A DNA stretch of 64,000 nucleotides from Microplitis mediator (Eukaryota; Arthropoda; Insecta; Hymenoptera; Braconidae), in NCBI RefSeq assembly GCF_029852145.1, contig NC_079971.1, positions 6,567,697 to 6,631,696 on the forward strand, written 5' to 3'. This document shows, one piece after another, positions 24,401 to 35,786 of the stretch (positions are counted from its first letter, which is position 1; each line of letters opens with the position of its first letter). The position numbers were made by a program, and so were the translations under genes. The notes beneath the pieces were generated by a model. The model had not been told where the DNA came from. It ran no database searches and saw nothing but the letters and a program-made list of their open reading frames with translations.

Positions 24401-27018
24401 TTTTAAAAAACATTGTACTTAGTTACGGGTTCTAAAACTTGTATATCCGGTGGCTGATCATTAATAATACATTGGCGTGCGCGAGAATTTCCAAGAAAAT
24501 ACGGTTTGTCTCCTAAGACCAGTGGATGCCTTGGTTTCTTATAGAAACACGAGTCGATCAATTGATTCTCTCTTTTTTATCATGTCGTTTGAATTACAGA
24601 GACAAGTACGGCCAGAGAAATTCTTGTTGACATACATGGGAGTGCATTAAACGTTAAGATAATAAGTTTATCCCACGACTGTTTATAGAATCGTCAATAG
24701 TCTTTATAGAAAGTTTTATTCATATTTTTTATGACCACCGCTCATTGTTATTTCGTGTGATTTTCACGCGACAGAATCAATAGCCTTGACTTTATTAAAT
24801 TTTCAGCTTTTTTTAAATATTGTACGAAGAAATAAAACGATTGTATCTGAATTAAGATCCTTCTAAATGATTAGGTGGTGAAAATATTATAGTCTGGTTC
24901 ACGGAGTTTGAGTATAAGATAAATATCGGCTTTAAAATTACCCTCAACATAATCTAGGTCGTGGATGGACAGTTACCTTATTGTAGATTGATGTCACATA
25001 TAAGCTAATAATAAGATCTGGGTGTATTAAATTTAAGATTTAATAGTATACATACCTATCACAGGTCAATTTGTACCCTAGGGGATTCAAATTGCAGTAA
25101 ATTACGGTACTTACCATCAATTACCGTATTGATACATTAAATTTGCCACATTTTACGATAATTTACAGAAATATACGGCAGTTTACGGCCAATTACTGTA
25201 ATTTACAGTAGATTACGGTAACATATTGCAATTTACTGTAGTCTGCGGTATTTGTTTACCGCAAACACGGCACAATACTTAACTTTACGGTTAAATACTG
25301 TGATTTTGCAGTAAATACGCACGTTCACGATGAAATTTCGAAATTTTACTAGACTTTTACGGTAACATACCTTTGGATTGCAACAAATTTACGGTAAATT
25401 ACTGTACCTTTGCCGCAAAACACCGTATACCGGTAATTTACAGAAGTATACCGCAATTTACGACCAGTTACTGTAAATTACGGCAACATACTGCAATTTA
25501 CCGTAGTCTGCGGCATTTTTTTTATCGCAAACACGGTACAATACTTAACTTTACGGTAAAATACTAGGATTTTGCAGTAAATACGCACGTTCACGATGAA
25601 ATTTCGAAATTTTACCATACTCTTACGGTAACATACCCTTGGATTGCTACAAATTTACGGTAAATTACCTTACCTTTGCCGCAAAATACCGTATTGCTAC
25701 GGCAAACTTGCCGCATTTTACAGAAATATACCGTAATTTACAACAAATTACTGTAATTAATTGTAAATTATGGCAAAATACTCTGAATTGCGGAGTTTTT
25801 TACCGTAAACACCCTATAGTACTTCACTTTACCGTAATCTACTATAACTTTGCAGTAGATCTGTACGTTCATGATGAGAGGCCGCAGTTTTACGGTAAAA
25901 TACGCCTGGATTGCTGCTAATTTGCGGTAAATTACCTTACCTTTGCTTCAAAATACCGTATTGCAACGGCACATGTGTCGCATTTTACGGTAATTTATAG
26001 AAATAGACCGCAATTTACGACAAATTACTGTAATTTGCAGTACGCCCGCACCATTACATTGAAATACGGCAATTTTACCACAATTTTATGGTAAAATACC
26101 CCTGGATTGCAACAAATTTACGGTCAATGACTGTACCTATGCCGCATAATACCGTATTGCTATGGCAAACTTGTTACATTGTACAGAAATATACCGCACT
26201 TTACAACAAATTATTGTAATTAATTGTAAATTACGGCAAAGTACTGTAAATTACGGTATTTTTCACCGTAAACACGTTATAGTACTTCAGTTACCGTAAT
26301 ATACTGTAACTTTGCAGTAGATCTGTGATGAGAGACCGCAATTTTAGGGCAAAATGTCCCCGGATTGCTGCTAATTTACGGTAAATTACCACAACCTTTG
26401 CCGGAAAATACCGCAATACCGTAAGTTACAGTAAATACCGTAATTTGAATTCGCCAGGGTATAAACAAGTGTTAGTAGAGTATAGACTAATTTATATGAT
26501 ATTATTCAGTTTATAATTTTATACTTATAATTTCTACAAGCGATTAGATTTGCGTGAATATATCGCACTAGATTGTTTGTCAAGATTTAAAATAAATCAG
26601 CAAGACTGCATTGAGTTAAATACGTATCAGTGCTCAGATATAATTTGTTTTTAATACACGTAAAAGTTGCTTCAGATGTACCAAGTTTGACTGTATAATC
26701 AAGTGTCATTCAATTTTAGCGGCCTGTCGTTTTCACTCCTTAAATTCCATCTATTTAATTTGCTTGAATTTTTTTGTGACCTTTTATTCAATAGTAAAAT
26801 AACTTTTTTTTTTTAATTTTACTATATTTCTTAATACATTAAGTGACAAGCATATTAACAAATATTTAATAATTGTTTTTTTATTTGCAGGTGCTTTTAG
26901 TCCAAATGAATGTACAGGTCGTAACACCGGAAACGGAACAATTGTTCTCCGACCAAGTGGTAAAACTCGACATCACAAAAAGAAAAACTTTGTCAAGAAT
27001 GCCTGCAGGCTCTTGTAA
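21493..27018 (+). CDS. Rab23: Rab23 small GTPase
   Basis: Ras-superfamily GTPase linked to planar polarity and to Hedgehog/ciliary traffic in other animals. Exons are 21493-21525, 23272-23393, 23471-23633, 23714-23793, 23876-24069 and 26891-27018, giving 239 residues. The short first exon encodes MREEELEISLK, which leads into VVIVGNGAVGKSS (P-loop). KKTIGVDFLERE is the Rab23-type switch I; DTAGQEEFD, NKIDL and TSVKE are the other G boxes. It ends in CRLL, a CaaX-like prenylation site. The start was chosen because it is in frame with the P-loop; an earlier ATG in the same exon is out of frame. Odd: the intron 3 donor reads AAG/GAAAGT (GA not GT) if the conserved-looking KVENEC junction is right; a GT donor 4 nt on paired with an AG 4 nt on would give KEKNEC. 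AATAAA at about 27155. Confidence 0.93.
22485..22935. mobile_element. Element with family C MITE inserted, Rab23 intron 1
   Basis: Outer inverted ends are attagtgaaattcactgcga (about 22492) and tcgtagtgaatttcactaaa (about 22902). Inside, 22530-22813 is a family C copy recognised by gagcggatgactgt, aactccgaatcggagtga and aatccgtaatcactcc. So one insertion lies in another. Non-coding. Confidence 0.6.
23040..23072. repeat. (CA)n microsatellite
   Basis: Imperfect CA-rich run (acacacactcacacacacac) in Rab23 intron 1. Confidence 0.8.
25090..26455. repeat. Tandem array of TACGGTAAATTAC/CCGTAATTTAC motifs, Rab23 intron 5
   Basis: About 1.35 kb packed with the self-complementary word TTTACGGTAA/TTACCGTAAA and its variants. 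A longer unit recurs: segments resembling acggtaaaatacccctggat followed by tgctacaaatttacggtaaa and tacctttgccgcaaaatacc begin at about 25360, 25622, 25890, 26081 and 26340. This is a period of about 260 bp, with one shorter unit of about 190. Open frames inside it are artefacts of the repeat. It lies wholly within the 2.8-kb Rab23 intron 5. Confidence 0.8.
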
Positions 27019-28277
27019 GACATACAAGCAGTAGTGAAATTCATATTCATTGAATATATATATATAAGAATCAAAAGCAAGATTTAATGTTTAAATATAT
27101 GGATTCACAAATCACTTCACAGAAAGGCGTTTTCCATCTACTTAAATATTATAAAATAAACTGTACCTAAGTCGTGTTTTGGATTTATAATTTTCTTTAT
27201 TTTGTACATATGTATATTTTTTTTCTTCTTTCTTTTATATATTTACTGTTACTTTTTTATTCGTACTGCATTTCTATATTAATCAGGACATTTTAAATGA
27301 TATCTAGTACAGTAATTAGATGTTAATATTTAACGCGGTGAATGTATGACGTCTAACCAAATAAAAATATAAGTAAATAAGTTGTAAACTATATTTTTAA
27401 ACAATTTTCTATGTTATCAACTAATAAAATAATAGATGAATGAGTATTATTATATAAAAAATGTTTTAATTATTATTAGATTGACGTAAGTAATTAGTGT
27501 CATTAAAAAATATCATTAAGATTGTGGTGTAAATAAAATGTCCTTCACCTTTCATGAGACCTTGAGCGGAAAGAGTCAACGCCCGGTTAGTTGGTCCTGC
27601 TCTGTATTGAGTTCTTAGCGTTTACTGACGTCGTATAACTCACACGCAACTTTGCCGATACTACAAACATTCTCTCATATTTTATTTATTATATATTTTT
27701 TTAATTTTAAAAATTTATTACTGCTCTTTCAGACAATAACAATTTTATGACAGAGATATATCGTTTTGGATAAAAAAAAAAAACATAAATTAATTAATTA
27801 AATTTTTGATTTAGTTAAAAAGAAAATAACTAATCAATATTTTATATGAATATCACCGTATATACGTTTACATATGATACAATATTTTATTACTAATGAA
27901 AAAAATTTTTTTTCGGAGCTTTAATGCTCGTTTTTTTCAAAAGCCGGTAATGTAATAATTAATAATTATAAATATCACTTAGTTAATAATAATTAAAGAT
28001 AAATTTACGTAGATTGACTTTTTGGAAAGCACATAAATTTAAAAATATTCAACGTAATGGAGTAATATATCAGTACAGTGGAAAGTAATTAATATAAAAA
28101 TGCGGGCTTTTTACATTTGAATATTGATTGAATTTTTTTGCTATTGAATTTCCAAAGACAAATAGCAGACTACTTATATTTATATTATATGTTTATCATA
28201 TTATTTTTGTTTGAAAACTCTAATTAAATTTAAAGTGTCTTTATATGCAGTAGATGGACAAAAATTTATTACAATTT

Positions 28278-31020
28278 TTATTGTAATTCGAAAGTATGCA
28301 TTTTGTCGATGTAGTCTAATAAGCCTTGTAGTCTTTTTTTAATACGTTTTTGATCATCCAAAGTGCATCCGAGAATTGCAGTTTCAAAAGTTTTGTCTGA
28401 GTGACCTTGCGCATGAGACGAACACGCGTTCATAAAAGCAGCGCAACGTTGACGTGTTGAATTGGGATCGTTTTTTAATGCTATTACTAAACTATCAATC
28501 AAACCGTTTACCTAAAATTTTTATATACAATTATTATATATTGTTATTTTATTAATATGAAAAAGTGTTCTTTGACATTTGAAAAATTACTCACTTGATG
28601 GAGCGCATCTTGTTGAACGTCATCGCGTTGAACTTTTACCAATACTTCGACAGTTAAACATCTCATAGAAAGTCTTTCTGCGTAACGAAGTATATCCTCA
28701 CGATCAGCTAAAAATTTAAATGACGTTCACAATTTATAATTGGTGTTATTATAAAATTAAAAATGTAAATAATGATACTGAAGTTGGCTGACGTCAAATC
28801 ATTTTTGAATTTTTTTCAAAATGATAAATTGTAAAAAAAATATTTGAAAAAATTGCACTTATAGATTTTTTAATTTTCTTAATGAGCATATCTTTAGTTT
28901 TTTTTTGTCATTGATTTTTTGAAAGAAAATCCGAAAATTCTTAATTGTTTGTTAATTTCAGGATCATGAGTGTGAATGTAGCAGACATCAGACAAATTTA
29001 AAATTATTAATAAATAGAGTGAATAATTTATAAAATAAAATTAAAAAAAAAATGCGCATTTAAAAAATTTTAAGTGCATTTTTTAAAAATATTATTTTTC
29101 AAATTATTTACTCTACTTATTTATAGTTTTAAATTTGTCTGATGTCTGCTACATTCACACTCATTTCACATCGTGGCCACAGATTTTTGAGATTGAAATT
29201 CCCTGACTTTTCCAGGTATTCCAGTCAAGCAATTCAAAAATTTCTTGACTATGTGTAGTAATATTAAATCATTGGAAATATTTATTCAATTTAAAATAAA
29301 ATGGTATAAGTCAGTTTAATCAATATTTAATCATTGTCGTTAAATGAAACTTTTTTTTATTATTTGTCAATGTTTATTGTTTTTTTTTTATTTATTTAAT
29401 GAATAATTTTTTATTTTTGATTTGAAATCCATGTCTTTATACAACTTACTCTATAATAAAATATAAATAAGTTTTTCATTTTCACTTGAATAAATTTCAT
29501 AAATAAGAACATTTCATAGAATATTAATAAAGTATTAATGGAGTACGCGAATAATAAATATAGTGAAACTTATTAGTTCTTTACTTATGCATACATTTAA
29601 TGTTTTTAGTTTTTTAACTTGTCAATATGGATGTTAACAGCTTGAAGATTCTGGCGATTAGTTTCTACTAAGACTTTTTTTTCTAACAGCCTTGATAATT
29701 CTAACTTCTTCATTTTTTCGCTATTGGAATGAATTTCTACTAATTTTTTTTCAAGATGGTTTTACAACCGCATTTGCGCCACGTCACTTTTTGAATAGTT
29801 TTGACAGAAAACTAAATTTGTCGGATTTTTTCAGTCAAAAGAAAGAAAGTGAAAAATTTTCCAGCTTTGTGACGAAATTCCCTGACATTTCCCTGACTTT
29901 TCCAGTATATTTATAATTCCCTGACATTTCCAGGTTTTCCAGAAATGTGGCCACCATGTTTCAGGATTATATGTAAAATGATACTAAAGTTAACTGACGT
30001 CTAATAATTTCTGGATTTCTTTCAAAACGATAAATTATAAAAGAAAAAATATATTTGACAAAATTGCATCTATAGTTTTTTAAATTTTCTATCAGAGCAT
30101 ATTTTTATTTTTTTTTCGTCATTGATTTTTAAAAACAAATCCGAAAATTCTCAATTGTCTGCTACTTTCCAAATCATGAGTGTGAATGTAACTGACAATT
30201 GTAAATTTAAAAAATTAAAAAATAAGCGAATAAAACGTAAATCAATGAAATTAAAAAAATGCGCATTTATAGAATTTGAAAATCAGTATGTGCATTTTTT
30301 TTATTTTTATATTTTGAATTATTTAAGTGGTTTATTTGTCATTTAAAATTTGTCTCATACCAGCTACATTCACACTCATTTCAAAATCGCATATAAATAT
30401 TAACTTATAGTTTTAATATTTAAAAAACAATTTAAACTTTGTCACCGTTTTTTTTAAATGACAAGACAATTATTGAAAGGTGACAATTAAATCTAAATAA
30501 TTATCTTACCAAACCCTAAAGAATAAAATTAATTTGATCGATAGAAAATTTAAATTTAATTCAAAATAAAATAATTACCATAATTATGTCGCATTATTAT
30601 CGCCTGCTCTTTACAACTAAAACCCGGGTAAAATAATTATTTTTGAATTAAAAGTGATGATAACATTGAAATAAACAAAGAATGTTTATAAAATTTATCA
30701 TGTCGAGATCTAGATAATTCGTTACGTTTCGAGATTATTCCAGACGTTTCAAGCTTAACGTATACCGAACGTTGACAAGTTTATGAAAGTAAAATTATCA
30801 ACTTACAATCATCCAGAGGTTCAAGATGCTCTTCACTATTTTTCAAGGTGTCGAGGGTCGTGAGCATGGTGTCTTTTTCTTCTTCGAGTCTTGAAGCATC
30901 ACGTCTTAGCTGTTCAACTCGTAATTCAATTTGATCCAAAATACTGACTAACCTATCTTTCGGCTTTGTAGAATATGCCATATCACTACTTTCCATTATA
31001 TGAGGAAGAGGACTGTCCAT
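28278..31020 (-). CDS. BAG2: BAG family molecular chaperone regulator 2
   Basis: Hsp70 nucleotide-exchange co-chaperone; in mammals it inhibits the CHIP ubiquitin ligase. Exons on the minus strand are 30807-31020, 28595-28707 and 28278-28511, with matching phases (1, then 0), giving 186 residues. The N-terminal coiled-coil segment (ILDQIELRVEQLRRDASRLEEEKD, in two overlapping heptad blocks) is followed by LRYAERLSMRCLTVEVLVKVQ. The C-terminal BAG/BNB part ends with FETAILGCTLDDQKRIKKRL. Its order and length (usual about 210) fit BAG2, not BAG1 or BAG3. The start at MDSPLPH is the first in-frame ATG; a second ATG nine codons on is possible. AATAAA lies at 28265-28270, just after the stop. Intron 1 (about 2.1 kb) is filled by two family B + family A composites. 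Confidence 0.9.
28773..29164. mobile_element. Composite: family B MITE joined to family A MITE (BAG2 intron 1)
   Basis: Family B starts atgatactgaagttggctga at 28773 and its end (atttcaggatcat) runs directly into the family A start (atgagtgtgaatgtagcaga) at 28966. Family A then ends ctgatgtctgctacattcac near 29160. The junction shares the bases ATCATGAG. A second composite with the same order is at 29972-30379. Confidence 0.75.
29972..30379. mobile_element. Second family B + family A composite (BAG2 intron 1)
   Basis: B starts atgatactaaagttaactga and ends gctactttccaaatcat; A follows at once with atgagtgtgaatgtaactga and ends agctacattcacactcattt. It has the same order and junction as 28773-29164 but is more diverged inside. 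Confidence 0.7.
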
Positions 31021-32380
31021 CTTTCAATTGCTCTGCAATATTTATGTTACTTACAACCTTCTAAAACCTTTTTTAAAGTAATTATATTTATAATTGCAAT
31101 TGTTAAAGTCAGTTGTGACTAAACAAATAAACTCTGAATCTGAAGCAGCTGCTAAAAACTCAGATGAAACGACAAAACGAAGATGAAGAGTGAATAGGGA
31201 ACAAAATTTTTGCGCATGTGCAAAGTAATAAAACAAATTATTATGGTGCGCTAAGCACACAAGTTTTATTCGCGCCCGCTATTATTTGAATTATTTTTAT
31301 TTTTTATTAGTGTTGATGTAACTGACAATTGGCAGTTTTGAATTTTTGAATAAATAAATAAAATGTAAGCAGAATAATAATTTTAAAATGCGTATTTAAA
31401 TATTTGAAAAATTACCACGCGCATTTTTTAAAATTATGAGTGTGAATGTAGCAGACCTGAGACAATTTATAAATTTGAATTAAATAAATAAATGGATTAA
31501 AATAATGAAATTTTAAAAAATACGCGTACGGATTTTGCATTTATCTATACATACATTTTTTAATTTTTACTCTACTTACATTTTATTCATTTATTCTAAA
31601 ATTTAAAAATGGACGATAGTCTGCTACATTCACATTCATTTTAAATTTCATTATTTTAATTAATTAATTTATTTATTTTACATTTATAAACTGTCACATA
31701 TCTGCTACATTTACTCATGTGATATTTTATGAGTGTGAATGTAACTGACAGCTGGCAATTTTTGAATAAATAAATAAAATGTCAGTAGAATAAAAATTAA
31801 AAAATTCGTATTTAAATATTTGAAAAATTAATTCGCGCGTTTTTTTTAATTTTATAATTTTAATTAATTTATTTATTTATTTCAAATTTATTAACTGTCA
31901 CATACCTGCCACATTCACACTTGATATTTTTAATGATCCTGAAGTTACCAGACAATTAACAATTTCCGGATTTAAAAAAAAAATATGCACTTGTAGAACA
32001 TTTAAAAAAACTGTAGGCGCATTTTTTTTAATAATTTATCATTTTAAAAAAAATCCAAAACTACTAGACGTCAGCCAACTTATCCTTATTTTTACAACAA
32101 TAATTAATGCATTTTTTTGCCATTTAAAATATTGAATGGATTCAACAAATAAATAAAATGCATATAAGAATTAAAATATTTTACATCTATATATTTTATT
32201 TATATATAAATGTATACGTATAATTTATATTGAGCTGACATATATACATTAAAATAATAGAGCAAACAAGACTTAATTAATTTTTTCTCAAGTATGATAA
32301 ATTTATATATTTAATTAATGATTAATAATTTAAGTTGTTGAATAGGTGAAGGCTACAATGAAACAGAGTCGTTTCTTCTC
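31021..32380. other. BAG2 upstream / repeat cluster (family A and B)
   Basis: No coding exon is visible. After the BAG2 5' flank (31021-31300) there is a family A copy at about 31308-31720 split by another at 31437-31641, a further A copy at 31728-31922 and a B copy at about 31931-32075 whose end is gacgtcagccaactta. About 32080-32340 is plain AT-rich sequence. Confidence 0.6.
31308..31720. mobile_element. Family A element interrupted by a second family A element
   Basis: The outer copy begins gttgatgtaactgacaattg and ends ctgtcacatatctgctacat. Between them, 31437-31641 is a complete copy (atgagtgtgaatgtagcaga to agtctgctacattcacattc). The inner copy matches the main family A better, so it is the later insertion. 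Confidence 0.65.
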
Positions 32381-32537
32381 TCATTTGACATTGCCTTGAT
32401 TATCATTCAAATCCAAGGGTAATTCTCCTTTTGACTCAACGCGGGCCCATTGTATCCACGATCTGCCTCGCAATTCAATGATTCTCATAGCATGACAATT
32501 CTGATGATCAATAGCACAGGTAATCGGGTCAATGTTA
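32381..32537 (-). CDS. Unidentified coding-like terminal exon
   Basis: I do not recognise this protein. On the minus strand a good acceptor (pyrimidine run, then CAAAG) at 32538 opens a 51-codon frame that ends in TGA at 32381. The frame contains CAIDHQNCHAMRIIELRGRS followed by WIQWARVESKGELPLDL. Balanced residue use and the local G+C rise are typical of coding sequence, unlike the AT-rich frames around it. It must receive two bases of a codon from an upstream exon (phase 2). No phase-2 donor fits near the LARP6 3' end, where the LARP6 stop is only 280 nt upstream. It may be the last exon of another minus-strand gene, or an alternative LARP6 end through an unseen small exon. Confidence 0.45.
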
Positions 32538-32817
32538 CTTTGAAAAAAAAATCAACAGAAAATCATGCATTGTAACACTGCCTCATAAGTGGTCAAAGTG
32601 CAATTAAAATTAATTTTACCATGTACGTTAAATGTATGTACATACTAAGTATTAATTAACGGTACGCATTAATCACGCAATAACAATAATAATAATAATT
32701 GAATGAATTACATTAAGTTGATGTGGCTATTGACTAAATTATTCACAACTGAGTATCAATTTCCAGTAAAAATACCATGTTTATATATTTATAAATTTAA
32801 TATTAATTACAATTTAT

Positions 32818-34850
32818 TTATCCACAGGACGGATCAACAGAAGTTTTTGATGTTGAATTTTCAACAGCAGAATTACTCCTACCAAATCCACGAGTACCAT
32901 CGGGTCCTGATGGTAATCTGGTTACATTTTCAGGCAAATGAGCCATCAGGACGAATCCACTATTACTACGAGGACGAAAACCTGAACAAGAATCAGAACC
33001 AGATGAACAAGACGAGAGTCTTCTAGATCCTGGATCATAACCAGAATCTCTGCTGCAATTGGAGAGTCTCCTGAGAAATGTCCCACACTCTGCAGACCCA
33101 CGTCTACCTGTTTGATGATAAAACGGCCCGTTGGGGTAATCAAAGCCGTAGCCTCCTATATTCGGAGGAGTTATATTCGGGGGTGTGCAGCAAGAGAATC
33201 GACGAGCCGCTGGTTGACCAGGCCAATAATTAAATGGAGGGTAGAGATTGTGGTGACTTTGATGAGGGGAATGGTGATACAGAGACGAACCGAAACTAGT
33301 ATCTGAACCAGATGAACAAGATGAGAAACGTCTACCAGAGTAACTTGAAACGTCTGAGCTAGAGCCTGTGCTAGAACACGTTGAGAGTCGGCGGAATAGA
33401 AGTGAATTATTTTCTGTCCCGGAAATAGCACATGCAGAAAATCGTCTTGGCAGCCAAGGCTCTGGCGACGGTGGGCCTAAAAATATTAATTTAAAATTTT
33501 ATTTATTCGACTTGATAAATTTTATATAAATGTAGATCATTATTTTTTTATTTACCATGACAAGTATAAGGACTAGGTAGCGGCATGTCTCTTTTGCCCT
33601 GATTAATTCTGCCGGATTTTAATCTGGAGTTCCGAATGTCCTCTTCAGAACTGTTCGGGCAATTTGATGAACTATAAACATTTTCTCGCGCAGCAGACAG
33701 CCTTGCTGAAACACTCTTTTTTGACGGTTGAGATTGCGGTTGGTTTTGCTGTTGACTCAACTGCTGCTTACGTTTTTTCTCTCCTGTAGATATCTGCTGA
33801 AGCTCATAAATCACAGCATCACCCAAGGTCAGCTGCTGAGCTGCCCGTGCAGCAGCAGAGTCTGTAAACTCTATTAGGGCACATTCTTCATCGGTCTCAA
33901 GCTCTTGTCTTTTTGAAATCGCTTGACGAACCTACATGTCAAAAACCAAATAAAAAAAAATATTTTTCTAATTAGCAAAAAAATTTTAAAAAGTATTTGA
34001 ATCGCCTTACCTCTGCTGGAACCGGATGTCCCGGTCTTAATATACGAATAAGAGCGATTTCGCCGCACTGTCGGAATAATTCAGCGACCGATTCAATGGT
34101 CAGTTTCTCGAGCGGAAGTTTAGCTGCGATTACTGTTCTTGATGGCAGTGTTTGGTCATACTGTGGAAGAGGATCTCGTCGTCTGAGTTTAGTACCCAGT
34201 TCATTTACTTGCAATTTAGTAGATTTAGCTCGAAGAGCTGCGCCAACAATCCTCCAATCTCGGCTCAAATGTTTAACTCGTTTGAAACTCGAGATAAGTT
34301 TCAACGATACATATCCCTCTTTATTTCTTTTTACATGTTTAAGTAAAAACGCATCCTTCACAATATTCTCATCGGAGAAATAAAATTCAACTTGAGCGGC
34401 TATTTTTTCAGCCAGTTCGTCACTACAGATTATCGCTGTCTCTTCTTCCTGATTAGACGGCGAATTCGGTGGGGTTAAAGCACTCGCTTCATCACTACTT
34501 TTTGAATAATACCCGTCAGATTCACCTTTATTTTTATCATCCTCATTAATATTTACATGATCGTTATCAACGTTATCAAGACACGTCTCTGGTGACTCTG
34601 TCGTTGTCGCAGCAGTCGTTACTCTTGATAGTGTTGGCGAAATACGATCGGGTTCATCACCGCCACTTCCTAAATCCGAAAAATCGGCATCTTCACTTTT
34701 CGAGCCTCGTCTGTCAAAAGATAAACTGACGTCGCTGTCAATAGACGATATGCTGTCTCGAGTATCGGATTTTCTCATCAACGGCGGCGAGAATATCAGA
34801 TTTCCCACCTCGTCCATTGATTCCCGTTGAATGTCTGATTGTTCATCCAT
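32818..34850 (-). CDS. Larp6: La-related protein 6 (LARP6/Acheron)
   Basis: RNA-binding protein of the La superfamily; LARP6 in vertebrates binds collagen mRNA stem-loops. Minus-strand exons are 34011-34850, 33556-33931 and 32818-33476, in phase, giving 624 residues. An acidic Ser/Thr-rich N-terminus precedes the La motif at about 143-228 (AAQVEFYFSDENIVKDAFLL; WRIVGAALRAKSTKLQ). An RRM-like fold follows at about 238-335, crossing the first exon junction. The C-terminal third is Ser/Arg/Cys-rich with a repeated RR[FL]SxC motif (six copies). A SUZ-C-type motif (RLPSGPDGTRGFGR) sits about 25 residues from the end, which separates LARP6 from LARP4/7. The start at MDEQSDIQ is the first ATG of the exon and is followed by a long open frame. 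The stop is followed closely by AATAAA on the minus strand. Confidence 0.93.
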
Positions 34851-35660
34851 TTTATTTAATTTAAAAATATCTAATTACTTAAAAATAATAATTAGTAGTT
34901 TGTTCATTACCACTGCACTTCACCTTTCCATTGTTATTTGTCATAACACTTGTAAATCATTTTGCAATTACTTAAGTACAATATTTACAGGCAAATGAAA
35001 AACTCACTGGTACTTTCTGTAGTTACCCATGCAGTGAAAAAATACAACCGATCAATAAAAGAAATCGATAAATACGAAAGATTTAGCACGATCGCCGTGA
35101 CAGTCAGGACAAGAATGGCCTTCCGACTCAAAGTGCCGCAACTTATTTAAATACTTTCCCTGGTGCCCGTAGCTTGCGCACGCGCGATACTTTTTTAAAT
35201 TTTTCTGCCATCGAATTGTAACTGCATCAATATATTTTTCACCTATGAGAGTATTAATACAACCACATTGCTACCTATCATTGGATATCATTTTTAAACT
35301 TCCTCCCATCTGTGACCCTCACCACGACGTCTTGCAGGGACGCGACAGGACCTCGATAGCGATTGCGACCTTCCGGAATGCTGGTCAAGAATTAGCCGAC
35401 ATAAATCAACCAATATATAAATAAATAATTAAATAAATAAATATATATATATTTATATATTTATTTATTGAGCTGCTATAATCCAGGATACATTAAACAA
35501 TCATCGGCAAAAGGATTACGCGTAAATTCAAGGACAATTGATTAATAGCAACTATTACTATTACAATGTATAATAATATATATATGATATGAAATAATTA
35601 TATAAACAAAATGAATTATTTTCGATTAACTTTAAAGTTTAATGAAATAAGAAAATTTAC
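34851..35660. other. LARP6 upstream region
   Basis: Probable LARP6 promoter and 5' UTR (minus strand), followed by AT-rich sequence. About 35290-35400 is richer in G+C and non-repetitive, but no open exon can be supported. A short (TA/TTTA)n tract lies at about 35420-35470. Confidence 0.4.
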
Positions 35661-35786
35661 CCAAGTACATGACCTCCAAAGGCAACCCGACGGTCTTTAG
35701 TATCTCGGCGCGTTTCGTGTCGCATCCGGACGCTCTGAGCATAATAAGATATGGGTCAAGTGCGGCTGGTATCATGTAAGGAGTCA
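35661..35786 (-). CDS. Unidentified coding-like internal exon
   Basis: I do not recognise this protein. On the minus strand an AG acceptor at 35787-35788 and a GTAAAT donor at 35659-35660 bound 126 nt that read open for 41 codons: TPYMIPAALDPYLIMLRASG then CDTKRAEILKTVGLPLEVMY. The incoming phase needs one base and the outgoing phase is 1. G+C and CpG content are well above the flanks. The plus strand is also open for about 36 codons (from ATGACCTCC), so strand choice rests on the splice sites and residue use. It could belong with the orphan exon at 32381-32537, but the phases (1 out, 2 in) mean at least one more exon would be needed between them. Confidence 0.35.

Noticed and set aside
25373..25920. 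Two open frames of 64 and 93 codons in the TACGG array
   Set aside because: The repeat word has no stop in one frame, so open frames arise automatically; the two proteins are just repeats of each other.
25090..26455. CRISPR-like array
   Set aside because: Repeats are degenerate, overlapping and without spacers of constant length; the host is an animal nuclear genome.
33112..34383. Plus-strand frames of up to 128 codons opposite LARP6
   Set aside because: Shadows of the LARP6 exons; the minus strand has La motif, RRM and matching splice sites.
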